Source: Planctomycetota bacterium (GTDB taxonomy: Bacteria; Planctomycetota; Phycisphaerae; Phycisphaerales; UBA1924). From it: DNA of 64,000 nucleotides. The stretch spans positions 1 to 64,000 of the forward strand of contig JAGWZK010000016.1 in assembly GCA_018968885.1 (NCBI GenBank). The letters run 5' to 3'. Shown here piece by piece: positions 34,420-44,066 of this stretch (positions are counted from its first letter, which is position 1; each line of letters opens with the position of its first letter). The position numbers and the translations under genes were made by a program. The notes under the pieces were generated by a model. The model was given only the letters and a program-made list of their open reading frames with translations, did not search any database and was not told where the DNA came from.

Positions 34420-35898
34420 TCACAACGTCTGCTCGATCAACTGCTCTTCCTTCCACTTCTTCAGTTTCAGCCCCAACGTCCGCACCCCGATCCCCAACGC
34501 CTGCGCCGTCCGCTGGCGATGCCGCCCCATCTTCATCAATGTCCGCACAATTGCCTCGCGCTCAATCTCATCCAACGTCCGAATCAGATCCGACGCCGCC
34601 GCCGCCACCACCTGATTCGATGGCGCCGCAGGCACCGGCTTGGCCTCCAATTCCGCACGATTCGTCAATGGCTCGGCCTTCACCCTGATCCACGGCTCAA
34701 TCAGCGATGCCGGAATCACGATCTCATTTTCCGACTTCTCCAGATTGGCTCCCAGCACCACCGCCCGTTCGCAGATGTTCTGCAATTCCCGCACATTCCC
34801 CGCCCACTCATACGCCTGCAATCTCCTCAGCGCATCATCCGAGAATCGCATCCCGCACCGCCCCTCGCGCCGGCAAATCTCCCTCACAAACGATGCCGCC
34901 AGCGCAGGCACATCACTCAAACGCTCCCGCAATGGCGGCAGCGTGATCGGCAGCACATTCAACCTGAAAAACAGATCCTCTCTGAACCCACCCTCCGCCG
35001 CCATCTTGGGCAGATCGCGATTGCTCGTCGCAATCACCCGCACATCAATCCCCATCGTCACGCTCGAACCCACTCGCTCAAACGCCCGCTCCTGCAACAC
35101 GCGCAGCAGCTTCGCCTGGATCGACGGGCTCACTTCCGAAATCTCATCCAAGAGCAGCGTTCCTCCATCCGCCAATTCAAACCGCCCCTTTCTCAACTTA
35201 TCCGCGCCCGTAAACGCGCCCCGCTCATGTCCAAACAACTCCGACTCCAGCAGCGACTCGCTCAACGCAGCACAGTTCACCGCCAGGAAAGGCCCACTCG
35301 CCCGCGGGCTCATTTCATGAATCGCCCGCGCCACCACTTCTTTGCCCGCGCCCGATGGCCCAGTCACCAGCACGTTGCCGTGGCTTTGCGCAATCGTCTT
35401 GAGCTGGTCCTTGATCCCCTTCATCGCCGCCGATTCACCGATCAAGCGATCAATTCCCTTGCCACTGTTATCCGTCGGCAAACGCCGCACCGGCACATCC
35501 GCCGCCGCTTTCAACACGCCATTCTCGCGCGTCAGCTTGGCGTGTGACACCGCTCGCTTGGCTGCGATGATGAGTTCATCCCCCTCAAACGGCTTGGTCA
35601 GGTAGTCAAACGCGCCACTCTTCATGGCCCGCACCGCCGTCTCAATCGTCCCGAACGCCGTCATCAGAATCACCGGCAGATCCTCATCGATCTTCTTCAC
35701 CGCCTCCAGCAGCTCCACACCCGTCTGCCCCGGCATGCGCAGATCGGTAATCACCACATCCGGCCGGCGCTTCGCCATGCTCTCGAGCGCTGCCCCCGCA
35801 TCCGTTGCAGTGCTCACCTCAAAACCAGCCCGCGACAACGTCGCCGCCACGCTGTCACGCATCATTTCCTTGTCATCCACGATCAAAACAAGACTCAT
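34420..35898 (-). CDS. Sigma-54-dependent flagellar response regulator (FlrC/FleR type)
   Basis: Protein of 492 residues. Receiver domain 1-120 with acceptor Asp52 (VVITDLRMPG); AAA+ domain ~150-385 with Walker A GPSGAGKE at 180-187, the sigma-54 contact loop GAFTGA at 227-232, and LLLDEISE at 248-255; C-terminal Fis-type helix-turn-helix ~450-485 (TAQALGIGVRTLGLKLKKW). It would activate flagellar promoters with sigma-54 RNA polymerase. Its start overlaps the kinase gene (ATGA) and flgB follows, so FlrC/FleR is the best functional analogue. Confidence 0.9.
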   Translation of the reverse strand: MSLVLIVDDKEMMRDSVAATLSRAGFEVSTATDAGAALESMAKRRPDVVITDLRMPGQTGVELLEAVKKIDEDLPVILMTAFGTIETAVRAMKSGAFDYLTKPFEGDELIIAAKRAVSHAKLTRENGVLKAAADVPVRRLPTDNSGKGIDRLIGESAAMKGIKDQLKTIAQSHGNVLVTGPSGAGKEVVARAIHEMSPRASGPFLAVNCAALSESLLESELFGHERGAFTGADKLRKGRFELADGGTLLLDEISEVSPSIQAKLLRVLQERAFERVGSSVTMGIDVRVIATSNRDLPKMAAEGGFREDLFFRLNVLPITLPPLRERLSDVPALAASFVREICRREGRCGMRFSDDALRRLQAYEWAGNVRELQNICERAVVLGANLEKSENEIVIPASLIEPWIRVKAEPLTNRAELEAKPVPAAPSNQVVAAAASDLIRTLDEIEREAIVRTLMKMGRHRQRTAQALGIGVRTLGLKLKKWKEEQLIEQTL

Positions 35899-36875
35899 GA
35901 CCCGACCTCGCTTTCAGCACACACCCGGCGTGGTAGCGCCACAACCGGCTCCAGTTCACCAGGGCGATCCTCCCCGGCAAACCCACTCTCCCCATGCTCG
36001 GGAAGCACGATCTCAAATTCCGTCCCCTGCCCCGGCTCACTCTGCACCGCGATCCGTCCCCCATGCGCATCCACAATCCGATGCACAATCGCCAGTCCCA
36101 GCCCCGTACCCGACGCCCGCGTCGTAAAGAACGGATTGAACATCCGCTCAATCACATCCGCCGTCACCCCGCACCCCGTATCCGCAACGCTCAGCACCGT
36201 GCACGTCTCCACACTGGCGCGCGACCGTGCCACTCGCCGCGACTGCGCTCGCAGTGTCAATGTGTGATCTCTCCCCGGCACCTCTCCCATCGCCTCCACC
36301 GCATTCCGCACCAGATTCACCAACGCCTGCATCAACAGCGTCGCATCCCCGCGCACTTCCAGTTCCCCCTCAATCACCACACTCATCCCCGGCACTTTCC
36401 CCATCTCCGCGCGGCACTGATCCACCGCATGTTCAAACAACTCCCTCGCCTCATGCCGCTCCATCTGCAAGCGAATCTCTCTCGCAAACGTCAGCACATC
36501 CCCCACCACCGCCTCCAGAGCCCTTGCCGATCCACCAATCTTCCGCGCCAGCGTCTGCTGCTCCGGCAACGCAGCCAGGTCCTCATCCAGCAGCCGCGCA
36601 TACAACCGAATGCTCCCCAGTGGGTTCCGCACCTCATGCGCGATTCCCGCCGCCATCTCTCCAAGCGCTGCCAATCGCTTGCTCCGCGCCACTTGCTCAT
36701 TGGCAGCCTGCAGTTCACCCGTCAGTCGCTTCACCTCGGCCCGCAGCGTCTCATGCGTCGCCTCCAGCCGCAGCGTCACCTCATTAAACGCCTTCATGAG
36801 CTCGGCCAGATCGCCAGCGCTCATCGGCTGACTTCCACCCGTCGCACCGCCCTGATTCACCTTTGCAGAGCTCAT
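35895..36875 (-). CDS. Soluble sensor histidine kinase (FlrB/FleS type)
   Basis: Protein of 326 residues without transmembrane helices. Coiled coil ~25-65, HisKA with phospho-acceptor His80 (GIAHEVRNPLGSIRLYARLL), and HATPase with VADTGCGVTADV and ASGTGLGLAIVHRIVDAHGG. No PAS domain is evident, unlike FleS. It overlaps both the response regulator and the FlgN-like gene, so the three are co-translated. It probably phosphorylates the adjacent regulator in response to an assembly cue inside the cell. Confidence 0.88.
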   Translation of the reverse strand: MSSAKVNQGGATGGSQPMSAGDLAELMKAFNEVTLRLEATHETLRAEVKRLTGELQAANEQVARSKRLAALGEMAAGIAHEVRNPLGSIRLYARLLDEDLAALPEQQTLARKIGGSARALEAVVGDVLTFAREIRLQMERHEARELFEHAVDQCRAEMGKVPGMSVVIEGELEVRGDATLLMQALVNLVRNAVEAMGEVPGRDHTLTLRAQSRRVARSRASVETCTVLSVADTGCGVTADVIERMFNPFFTTRASGTGLGLAIVHRIVDAHGGRIAVQSEPGQGTEFEIVLPEHGESGFAGEDRPGELEPVVALPRRVCAESEVGS

Positions 36876-37345
36876 GCCGTCACCCCCTTGGATGTACGCG
36901 CATCGCTCGACTCCACCCGGCCATAACTTCCCGTCGCCTGCTTCTGCGCATTCAGGGCGTGCAACTCCGCCACCACCGCATCGCGCCGCTGCTCCAGCGC
37001 GCTCCGATCCGCCGCATCCCGTTCAGAAATCGCCCCGATCAATCCCGCCAGCGCATCGATCCGCCCCGACACATCATCGCGCTGCTCTTTGCTCGCCGTC
37101 CCCGCGACCGAATCCCACACCCGCCGCAATGGCTCAATCCGCGCATTGCACCGCGACAAATCCTCAATCACACGCTCACGCTCAGCCAACACAGCCAGAA
37201 TCGCGGGCGCTTCCCCATGCGCCACAATCTGACCCTGACGCTGACTGATTGCATCCAACTCCCCGCACAGCGCGGCATGCTCCTCCAACTGCTCAACCAG
37301 TTGGCGATGAATCGATTGCTGAGATGGAGAGAGTTCGCCTTGCAT
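36872..37345 (-). CDS. FlgN-like helical protein ahead of the flagellar two-component pair
   Basis: Protein of 157 residues predicted all-helical: VEQLEEHAALCGELDAISQR, VLAERERVIEDLSRCNARIE, ending with a polar tail. Length and pattern resemble FlgN/FliT-type export chaperones, but similarity is weak. Its stop overlaps the kinase start (ATGA). A chaperone that reports export state to the kinase is an attractive but untested idea. Alternative: an unrelated coiled-coil protein. Confidence 0.55.
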   Translation of the reverse strand: MQGELSPSQQSIHRQLVEQLEEHAALCGELDAISQRQGQIVAHGEAPAILAVLAERERVIEDLSRCNARIEPLRRVWDSVAGTASKEQRDDVSGRIDALAGLIGAISERDAADRSALEQRRDAVVAELHALNAQKQATGSYGRVESSDARTSKGVTA

Positions 37346-37393
37346 GTCATCCTGACGTGTTCATCGCGGCATCCTGCCACGAAGCCAGAGCGT

Positions 37394-39820
37394 TTACCGC
37401 CCCGGGGGTTCATTCTCCTTCTCACTTCCCGCGACCGCGCTCACGCGCATCAATTCCTCCGCCGCGTCCAGCCACCGCTCCCAATCCTTCCGCGTCATCG
37501 GCAGATTCGGGTCTTCCCATGCCGATTCCGGCAAGCTCTTGTAAAAGCTCTTGGCCCGGTTGTTCACTGTCGCCGCCCGCGCCACATCACCCAGTTTCAG
37601 ATAGCAGCTCACGATCTGCGTCATCGCCACCAGCGCTGCCGGCTCCTTGCCATATCGCTCCCGCGCACTGTCATAACGCCGTATCGCCTGCTCATAATCA
37701 CCCAGGTCATACGCCACATCACCCAGATAGAACCACGTATTGCGCAGCGTGAGCTCTTCCAGACCGCTCCGCCGCCGCGAATCACGCCCTTCCAGCGCGG
37801 CCAGCACCTGGTCATACTCCGCCAACGCGCGCGTCAAGTGATCGCGCTTCCGCGCCTCAGCCAGCTGCCGATCCGATTCCGGCATCGGATGACTCAGCAG
37901 TTCCTGCTCTCCCCGCGCGCTCAAGCGGTGACTGTCTGCCAGTCGGAATCGCGCGATATCAATCCGCGGATCATCCGCATACCGCTCATCCGCCTCGCTC
38001 AATCGCTCAATCGCCTTGGCATATTGATTCGATCGATAATAAAAGGTCCCCAATTCAAAGATCGCATCGCGGAAAATCGGTGTCAGAGGCCCGCCCACCG
38101 TCCCCGAGCACGCCGCCAGCAGATTCGCTTCCGCCTCCGCGTCATTCTTCTCATCTCCATCCGCAAGCAGTGCCTGCGCCAATGGAACATGGCTCATGTC
38201 ACCAAACACGCCGCTATTGGGCTGACCCGCCGGAGGTACGCGGCTGTCAATCAACTCTCTGAAAATCTTCGCCGCTGTCTCGTAATCGCCACGCGATTGC
38301 AACGCCCGCGCCAAGCGATACTTCGCTTCCGCCGACTTGGGGTCGCCTGCAAAGCTCTGCAGGTGCTCCTTGAACAATTCAATCGCCGACTCCTGATCCC
38401 CTGCACGATCCAGAGAATCCGCCGCCATCCACAGCGACTCCCCATACTGCTTCACATCCGTCAGCACCACCCGATCCCGATGCTCTTTGTAGTACTGCCC
38501 CGAGGCCAGGTGATGCGCTTGCGCTTCGCGCATCGTCGCCATATCCAGAGACAATTCCAGCGCCAGGGGATCACTCCCCGCACCCTTGATCGCCTCATCC
38601 GCCAGTGCCCGATGCGATGTCGCCAGCGCCAGCAGCACCTGCTGAGGCAATTCCGTCCGAGGAAACAGCAGTTCCGCTGTCGAGGCGTAGTTCAACGCAG
38701 ATGACAACTCTCCCGCCTCACGCCGCTCCTGCACTCGCGCGAGCAGACTCTCGCTGATCTGATCGCGGGTGATCTGCGCACCCACTGACTTCCTGTCCGC
38801 ACGCGTCACGCGTCTCGCCAGACGCTCATAACTCTCAATCGACCTCGCCGTCTCGCCTCGCGTCGCTTCCACCTCACCCAGACCCAAGAGCGCAAACTCA
38901 GCCGATGCCGAATCCTCATACTTGGCAACCACAAGTTCAAACCGGTCCCGTGCATCCGCCAGATCGCCCTTGAGCGCCGCGATCCTTCCCAGCATCAACT
39001 GCACTTCCGCCGCTCGCTCATCTGATTCCGCAATCCGCTCCACCGCCCGCGCAAACTGCTTGTCCGCCTCGGGAATGTTGTCCGTGTCGAAATACGCCTT
39101 CCCCAGCAGCAGATACACCTCGCCAAGATCCACCGAAGGTGTATTCGTCAATCGCGGCATCTCTTTCAAGATCCGCATGATCGCGATGTCCGGAAACCCC
39201 TCGCGAATCTGCACCTGCGCCTGACGCGTCACCGCCCACAACCGATCCTCTGTCGCCAGCTCCCCATCCGCCAGCAATCGCGACAACAGATCCATCACCT
39301 TCGAGAGATCACTCCCCGACGCTTTCAGACTCCGATCAATCATGCGCCGGTAGAGTTCCACCCGCTGCTTGGCCGCGTCCGCTGGCAGGCGATCTGCCCG
39401 CTCCAGCGCCGCCTCGGTCTGCCCGATCCCCGCCAGTGCCTCAGCCAGTGCCACCTGATCCGTCACTTCCAGCGTCGCTTTGGCCTTCTCCGCCTCGGCA
39501 TATTGCGTCACCACCGTCTGGTAGTTCTCGCTCCGTTCGATCCCCTTGGCCTGCTGCCCGACAAACACGGCCCGCCCCACCAATTGGTGAAACCGGCCGC
39601 GATCCTGTTGCGTCAGCTTCCCTTTCGCCACGTACGGCAGCACCTTGGAGTTCAACAGCTCCAGCGCCGGCTCCGCCTCTCCCTTGTTGATCAACTTCGT
39701 CGCCGAATCCAGATGCGGGGCAAACTCCTGCTTCGGAGTCCGCATGATCACCACTGCCAAACCCGCGGCAAGCAATAACCCACCCACCGCCAGCGTCGGC
39801 AATTGCCATAACTGCCGCAC
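37394..39820 (-). CDS. Membrane-anchored tetratricopeptide-repeat protein
   Basis: Protein of 808 residues: a transmembrane helix at ~9-27 followed by a long array of TPR-like helix pairs to the C terminus (e.g. GEVYLLLGKAYFDTDNIPEA, FELGTFYYRSNQYAKAIERL, NTWFYLGDVAYDLGDYEQAI). TPR arrays act as protein-binding scaffolds, here facing the periplasm. The frame starts with GTG at 39820; AAGGAG further up precedes a possible CTG start at 39874, so the N terminus is uncertain. No specific function can be assigned. It is 48 bases ahead of the FlgN-like gene. Confidence 0.75.
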   Translation of the reverse strand: MRQLWQLPTLAVGGLLLAAGLAVVIMRTPKQEFAPHLDSATKLINKGEAEPALELLNSKVLPYVAKGKLTQQDRGRFHQLVGRAVFVGQQAKGIERSENYQTVVTQYAEAEKAKATLEVTDQVALAEALAGIGQTEAALERADRLPADAAKQRVELYRRMIDRSLKASGSDLSKVMDLLSRLLADGELATEDRLWAVTRQAQVQIREGFPDIAIMRILKEMPRLTNTPSVDLGEVYLLLGKAYFDTDNIPEADKQFARAVERIAESDERAAEVQLMLGRIAALKGDLADARDRFELVVAKYEDSASAEFALLGLGEVEATRGETARSIESYERLARRVTRADRKSVGAQITRDQISESLLARVQERREAGELSSALNYASTAELLFPRTELPQQVLLALATSHRALADEAIKGAGSDPLALELSLDMATMREAQAHHLASGQYYKEHRDRVVLTDVKQYGESLWMAADSLDRAGDQESAIELFKEHLQSFAGDPKSAEAKYRLARALQSRGDYETAAKIFRELIDSRVPPAGQPNSGVFGDMSHVPLAQALLADGDEKNDAEAEANLLAACSGTVGGPLTPIFRDAIFELGTFYYRSNQYAKAIERLSEADERYADDPRIDIARFRLADSHRLSARGEQELLSHPMPESDRQLAEARKRDHLTRALAEYDQVLAALEGRDSRRRSGLEELTLRNTWFYLGDVAYDLGDYEQAIRRYDSARERYGKEPAALVAMTQIVSCYLKLGDVARAATVNNRAKSFYKSLPESAWEDPNLPMTRKDWERWLDAAEELMRVSAVAGSEKENEPPGR

Positions 39821-40033
39821 CGATGGCTGGGGCTTCCCCGCCTCCGCACCAGATTGCTTCGCTGCGCCTGCCAGAACGCACTCCTTGGCTGTCGAACGCG
39901 AGCACTACACCCGGCTCAGGGTGGTTATCGGGACAAAGCGTGCCTGTTCTTCAATCAGAGTCGGCAATTCCCGCGCGATCCCGCGGCATTCCTTACCTGC
40001 CCCACTCAGCACTCCGTACTTCATTCTCTGCAC

Positions 40034-40063
40034 CAAAAGAAACACCCCCTGATTCAGGGGGTG
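40034..40063 (-). terminator. Rho-independent terminator of clpX
   Basis: CACCCCCTG and CAGGGGGTG form a nine-base-pair stem with a three-base loop (40043-40063); the minus strand continues TTTCTTTTGG. It lies 38 bases beyond the clpX stop and separates clpX from the TPR gene. Confidence 0.85.
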
Positions 40064-40101
40064 GCGTTCACTTTGAACTTTCGACTTTCCTCTTTCAGCT
40101 T

Positions 40102-41490
40102 CTACGCAGTGATCTTGCGTTTCGTCGCAATCTCACTCAGCGTCGAACGCTTCGTGATCGCGTCCTCATCGATCACAAACTCAGCCCCGCGCCACTGGCC
40201 ACCGGGCAGTTCAAACATCAGTTCAATCATCACTTCTTCAACGACCGCACGCAGAGCGCGAGCACCAGTCTCACGCTTCACAGCGCGGCGAGCGAGTTCG
40301 CGCATCGCGCCTTCTGTGAATTCGAGCTTCGCCCCTTCCAGGGCAAAGAGGTGTTGATACTGCTTCACGATCGCGTTCTTGGGCTGCGTCAGCACCGTCA
40401 CCAGCGTGTCCACCGTCAACGGCATCAGCGGCGCCAACACCGGCAGACGACCGATGAATTCAGGGATCATCCCGAACTCGATCAGGTCTTCAGCCGTGAT
40501 CTGCTGCAGAATCCACTCGCGGTCATCGCGGATGTTGTTCACATCCGTCGAGTTCTTGAAGCCGATCTTGGTCTTGCCCACGCGGCGGCGGATGATCTCT
40601 TCCACACCCACAAACGTTCCGCCGCAGATGAACAGGATGTTTGAGGTATCCACCTGGATGTACTGTTGCTCCGGGTGCTTTCTGCCACCCTGTGGCGGCA
40701 CATTGCTGATCGTGCCTTCCAGCATCTTCAGCAAGCTCTGCTGCACACCCTCGCCCGACACGTCGCGCGTGATGCTCACATTGCCGCCGGTCTTGCCGAC
40801 CTTGTCGATTTCGTCAATATAGATGATGCCGCGCTGTGCGGACTCCAGATCGAAATCCGCCGACTGCAGCAGACGCAGGATCAGGTTCTCAACGTCCTCA
40901 CCCACGTATCCCGCCTCAGTCAGCGTCGTCGCATCACCGATGGCAAAGGGCACCTTCAACATGCGTGCCAGCGTCTTGGCCAGCAATGTCTTACCTGAGC
41001 CCGTGGGCCCGATCATCAGAATGTTGGACTTGTCAAGCTCCAGGTCCGCCGCGCCACCCTGCTCAATGTGCAGCAGTCGCTTGTAGTGGTTATGCACCGC
41101 CACAGACAAAGCCCGCTTGGCAAAATCCTGCCCGATGATGTATTGATCCAAGTGCGCCTTGATCTCACGCGGAGCGGGAATATCCCGCAGCGTGCTCGAC
41201 ACCGTCGTCACACGCTTGCGCTCCTGACGGAAAATATTCTGACACAGGTCCGTGCACAGATTGCAGATGTACACCTCGCTGGGGCCTTCCACCATCGGCC
41301 CGACTTCGCGGCTCGTCTTTCCGCAGAATGAGCACGTCGTCACCCGACGACCGCGGAAATTGTCATTCCCGCCCCCGCCACCATTTCCACTTCCGCCACC
41401 GCTCGCGCCACCTGACCCACCATTGGAATCAGCCCCCGGACGAGCAGGTGCAGAAGGGGGAGGAACATCATCATTACGGTTCTTGGCCAT
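40102..41490 (-). CDS. clpX: ClpX ATPase subunit of the Clp protease
   Basis: Protein of 462 residues. N-terminal zinc-binding domain with Cys53, Cys56, Cys76, Cys79 (CSFC...CNLC); AAA+ unfoldase with Walker A GPTGSGKT at 161-168, pore loop GYVG at 194-197, Walker B IIYIDEID at 222-229; KTKIGF-type ClpP-binding loop further on. The start at 41490 follows GAGGGTG and excludes a non-conserved upstream frame. Residues ~20-45 are an unusual Gly/Ser-rich linker before the zinc finger. No clpP is next to it. It unfolds tagged proteins for ClpP. Confidence 0.96.
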   Translation of the reverse strand: MAKNRNDDVPPPSAPARPGADSNGGSGGASGGGSGNGGGGGNDNFRGRRVTTCSFCGKTSREVGPMVEGPSEVYICNLCTDLCQNIFRQERKRVTTVSSTLRDIPAPREIKAHLDQYIIGQDFAKRALSVAVHNHYKRLLHIEQGGAADLELDKSNILMIGPTGSGKTLLAKTLARMLKVPFAIGDATTLTEAGYVGEDVENLILRLLQSADFDLESAQRGIIYIDEIDKVGKTGGNVSITRDVSGEGVQQSLLKMLEGTISNVPPQGGRKHPEQQYIQVDTSNILFICGGTFVGVEEIIRRRVGKTKIGFKNSTDVNNIRDDREWILQQITAEDLIEFGMIPEFIGRLPVLAPLMPLTVDTLVTVLTQPKNAIVKQYQHLFALEGAKLEFTEGAMRELARRAVKRETGARALRAVVEEVMIELMFELPGGQWRGAEFVIDEDAITKRSTLSEIATKRKITA

Positions 41491-41684
41491 ACACCCTCGC
41501 GGATTCCCAAACGAAAGCCACAGCGCAGCACGACCCGCCGCGGCACGGGGCTCCATCATCGACACAGTATCGACGCGACGTGCAAACGTCTCAACCCAAC
41601 TCGCGACACTCGCCTCTGAACGCTCCAGCATCTTCCCCACAGTCACACACTTCTCGGACCTCACCCCAAAAGTCAAGCCCTTCT

Positions 41685-42005
41685 TCACACTTTGCCCTTG
41701 CTGGCCCCCTGATTCCGGTTGCTCTTGCTGTTCATCAGCCCTTCCTTCAACTTCGCATGCATGGATGCCTTGGCCTGATCAAACTCCTGCTGAGACATTT
41801 CACCCCGATCGCGCATGGCCCGCAATTGATCCAGCAGCGACCCCTGATCCGATGCCGCGTGATCCGGCGCCAGCAGCTTCTTCCGCGCGATCAGAATCGC
41901 CACCCCGGCCACAAGACACAACCCGATCAGCGCACCCACCGCGATCACCACGCGGCTCCGCGCCTCGTCAGAACTCGCCATCAGGATGAAATGATCAATG
42001 CTCAC
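41685..42005 (-). CDS. Small membrane protein with C-terminal SHOCT-like motif
   Basis: Protein of 106 residues with one transmembrane helix (about 19-40, [20 protein letters not shown]) and a cytoplasmic [20 protein letters not shown] segment that matches the SHOCT pattern (short C-terminal domain, xLxxLxxLxxxGxIxxxEF). Start is GTG at 42005; an ATG at 41981 is equally possible as neither has a clear ribosome site. Function unknown. The 194 bases to clpX hold only the clpX leader. Confidence 0.65.
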   Translation of the reverse strand: MSIDHFILMASSDEARSRVVIAVGALIGLCLVAGVAILIARKKLLAPDHAASDQGSLLDQLRAMRDRGEMSQQEFDQAKASMHAKLKEGLMNSKSNRNQGASKGKV

Positions 42006-42030
42006 GGAGAGAGCATACCGCTCGATCTGG

Positions 42031-42786
42031 TCAGGCGTTGCCGCTGGCGATCGCCTCGCGCAGAGGCACGATCATCCGCGGGATCAGCCGATGCTCGATG
42101 ATCTCCTGACCGATCCGCGTCACTTCATCAAAGACGCGCTGCAGTTCATCAATCGTCGCCACCGACCCAAACCGCCGCAGGGTCAGATACACGCTGATCG
42201 GCTCTCCCGGCTCTCCATCCGACGGGGGCACAAAGTTGCGCGAACGCGTCTTGACCTCAAAGAACGCTTCCAACTCCCGCGCCGACTTGCCGGGAATCGT
42301 CAGCCCGATCGTCGGCTGGCAGTCCACCAGTTTGGTGTTGCCCATCTCCAGCACGTTGGCCATTGGCGAACCACCATACAGCGCATCAAAGACGATCTGG
42401 TCATGGCTCCCTGTGGCCAGCATGTCAAAGCCAAAGAGCACTTCAAGGCAATCAACATCGAGCGGGCTGATTGACAGGTACATCGGTGCCAGTTCCAGCA
42501 CTGCCCGATGCAGTTGATACGCCTCGTCCAATGTCGCTGCATTCACCGTGCCGCTGCGCAGGTGATTGGTCCGCAGGGCACACCACCTGTGCGGCACATC
42601 CGACTGCACACTCTCCAGCGCCAACTCTTCCTTGTAGCGACGGAAGTTGGACATGTGGGGAAACTGCTTGCGAATCCGCTCAAACATCTCCAGCGCAGAG
42701 CCACGGTCCTTCGGAAGGTCCAGTTTCACCTGGAGCTTCTGATTGACGTAAAAGTCGTTGCACAATGCCCGGTACGAATCACCCAT
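42031..42786 (-). CDS. Conserved-looking protein of unknown function
   Basis: Soluble protein of 251 residues that I do not recognise. Codon use and composition are like the neighbours. Visible features: a DVDCLEVLFGFDMLATGSHD stretch mid-protein and an alternating beta pattern near residues 195-210 (ISVYLTLRRFGSVATIDELQ) that suggests an alpha/beta fold. No membrane segment or signal peptide. Gene lies 25 bases ahead of the SHOCT-like gene, possibly co-transcribed. Confidence 0.6.
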   Translation of the reverse strand: MGDSYRALCNDFYVNQKLQVKLDLPKDRGSALEMFERIRKQFPHMSNFRRYKEELALESVQSDVPHRWCALRTNHLRSGTVNAATLDEAYQLHRAVLELAPMYLSISPLDVDCLEVLFGFDMLATGSHDQIVFDALYGGSPMANVLEMGNTKLVDCQPTIGLTIPGKSARELEAFFEVKTRSRNFVPPSDGEPGEPISVYLTLRRFGSVATIDELQRVFDEVTRIGQEIIEHRLIPRMIVPLREAIASGNA

Positions 42787-42946
42787 TGGCCGCGTTCGCT
42801 CCTGCTGCTTTCCGTGTCAGAGTGTAGAGCGCGATTCCCACTCACCCAGCCGATTTTCTGCAAACTCACCGGTTTTCCACAAAGTTATCGGGGCCACACT
42901 CCGCAATTCCATCCCCGCTCCTCACATCCGCCCCATTTCTCAGACC

Positions 42947-43651
42947 TCATTCTGCTGGCGTTGTCAACCATTTCACGACGGCCTCCTCATCCGCCAGCGA
43001 GGCCACCGCATGATCCGCGCCCGCATTCATCAACTGCTCCGGCGTGAACAACCCGGTCCCCACTCCCAGCGCGCGGCAGCCGTGCGCCTTGGCACAATGC
43101 ACATCGTGAGGCGTGTCACCGATCACCACCACGTTGCCCCTCGCCACCTGGCGCCCGGTGCGCTGCGTGTATCGATGCATTGCCACCGGAGGCAGATGCT
43201 CGCGCGCAGGTGGATGATGTGGCGACTCATCACCCCAAACCGCGAGTGGGAACATGTCGGGATCAATTCCCGCCGAGCGCAACTTGAACTTTCCTGTTTC
43301 GGGCCAGTTTCCGGTGAGCAGACCCAGCACCACATCGGAGCGCTTGGCAAGCGTCGGGATGATTCCGTGCACGCCCGGGAGGGCCTGGGTGCGATCGGTC
43401 TCGTGGGTCAGAAGGTGCATGAGGTACCTGCGATATCCATCGCGAAAGGCATTCAGGTGTTCTGCAGTCTGCGCCACTGAGTTGCGTTTGAGCACATCGA
43501 TGGAGATGAGGGGATCGAGACGTCCGGCGAACTCCACTCCTTCCACTGTGAAATCCGGGCGAAAGAGCTCGCGTCCAGCGAGTTCCATCGCGATGATTCC
43601 ACCCCGCCGCGTGATGAGCAGGGTGCCGTCGATATCGAACAACAAGAGCAT
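42947..43651 (-). CDS. HAD-superfamily phosphatase (phosphoglycolate phosphatase-like)
   Basis: Protein of 234 residues. Motif I LLFDIDGTLL at residues 3-12, cap domain with ~90 residues, motif II LLTGN near 110, motif IV VVIGDTPHDVHCAKAHGCRA near 175-195. The set is that of a HAD hydrolase with a helical cap; the substrate is uncertain. ATG at 43651 places motif I at the N terminus. It is 32 bases after the acylphosphatase gene, same strand. Confidence 0.82.
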   Translation of the reverse strand: MLLLFDIDGTLLITRRGGIIAMELAGRELFRPDFTVEGVEFAGRLDPLISIDVLKRNSVAQTAEHLNAFRDGYRRYLMHLLTHETDRTQALPGVHGIIPTLAKRSDVVLGLLTGNWPETGKFKLRSAGIDPDMFPLAVWGDESPHHPPAREHLPPVAMHRYTQRTGRQVARGNVVVIGDTPHDVHCAKAHGCRALGVGTGLFTPEQLMNAGADHAVASLADEEAVVKWLTTPAE

Positions 43652-43683
43652 TGTCGATGGTACGCGCGGGGTCACTTGTAGAG

Positions 43684-43980
43684 TCAGCGTCGAATCGAGA
43701 AGTCGGGCTCGTCGCTCACTGCAGCGATCTCTGCACTGGCCGAGGTCTTGATGAACTTGGCCATGTCGCGGTTCAGTTCCTGCACGAACGCTTCGACGAC
43801 CGCGGGCTCACCTTGCACCTCCAGCAGCACGGTGCCGTTGTCCTCATTGCGTACCCACCCTGTCACGGTGTGGTTTCGCGCGATGGCTTTGGCAGTGGCA
43901 CGAAAGCCGACGCCCTGCACCCGACCTGCGAAGATGATCCTTTGACGAATCACATTGGATGGTAGTCGGTTGACGTGCAC
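43684..43980 (-). CDS. acyP: Acylphosphatase
   Basis: Protein of 98 residues. Contains GRVQGVGFRATAKAIA with the phosphate-binding loop and catalytic Arg, and VTGWVRNEDNGTVLLEVQG with the catalytic Asn. Hydrolyses acyl phosphates such as 1,3-bisphosphoglycerate or acetyl phosphate in the cytoplasm. Length matches the family. Next to the HAD phosphatase, probably one transcript. Confidence 0.9.
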   Translation of the reverse strand: MHVNRLPSNVIRQRIIFAGRVQGVGFRATAKAIARNHTVTGWVRNEDNGTVLLEVQGEPAVVEAFVQELNRDMAKFIKTSASAEIAAVSDEPDFSIRR

Positions 43981-44066
43981 CTCCAGTCACAACCTTGCCT
44001 GGCCTGATCTTGCTCCTTGTCTGGTCATGTGTATGGCAGATCAACCTGCCTTTCGCGGCGAAGCGA

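Noticed and set aside
34306-35547. 413-codon plus-strand open frame
   Set aside because: Antisense to the sigma-54 response regulator with Arg/His/Gln-rich shadow composition.
36863-38704. 613-codon plus-strand open frame rich in Arg, His, Pro and Gln
   Set aside because: Antisense to the FlgN-like and TPR genes; composition is typical of a mirror frame.
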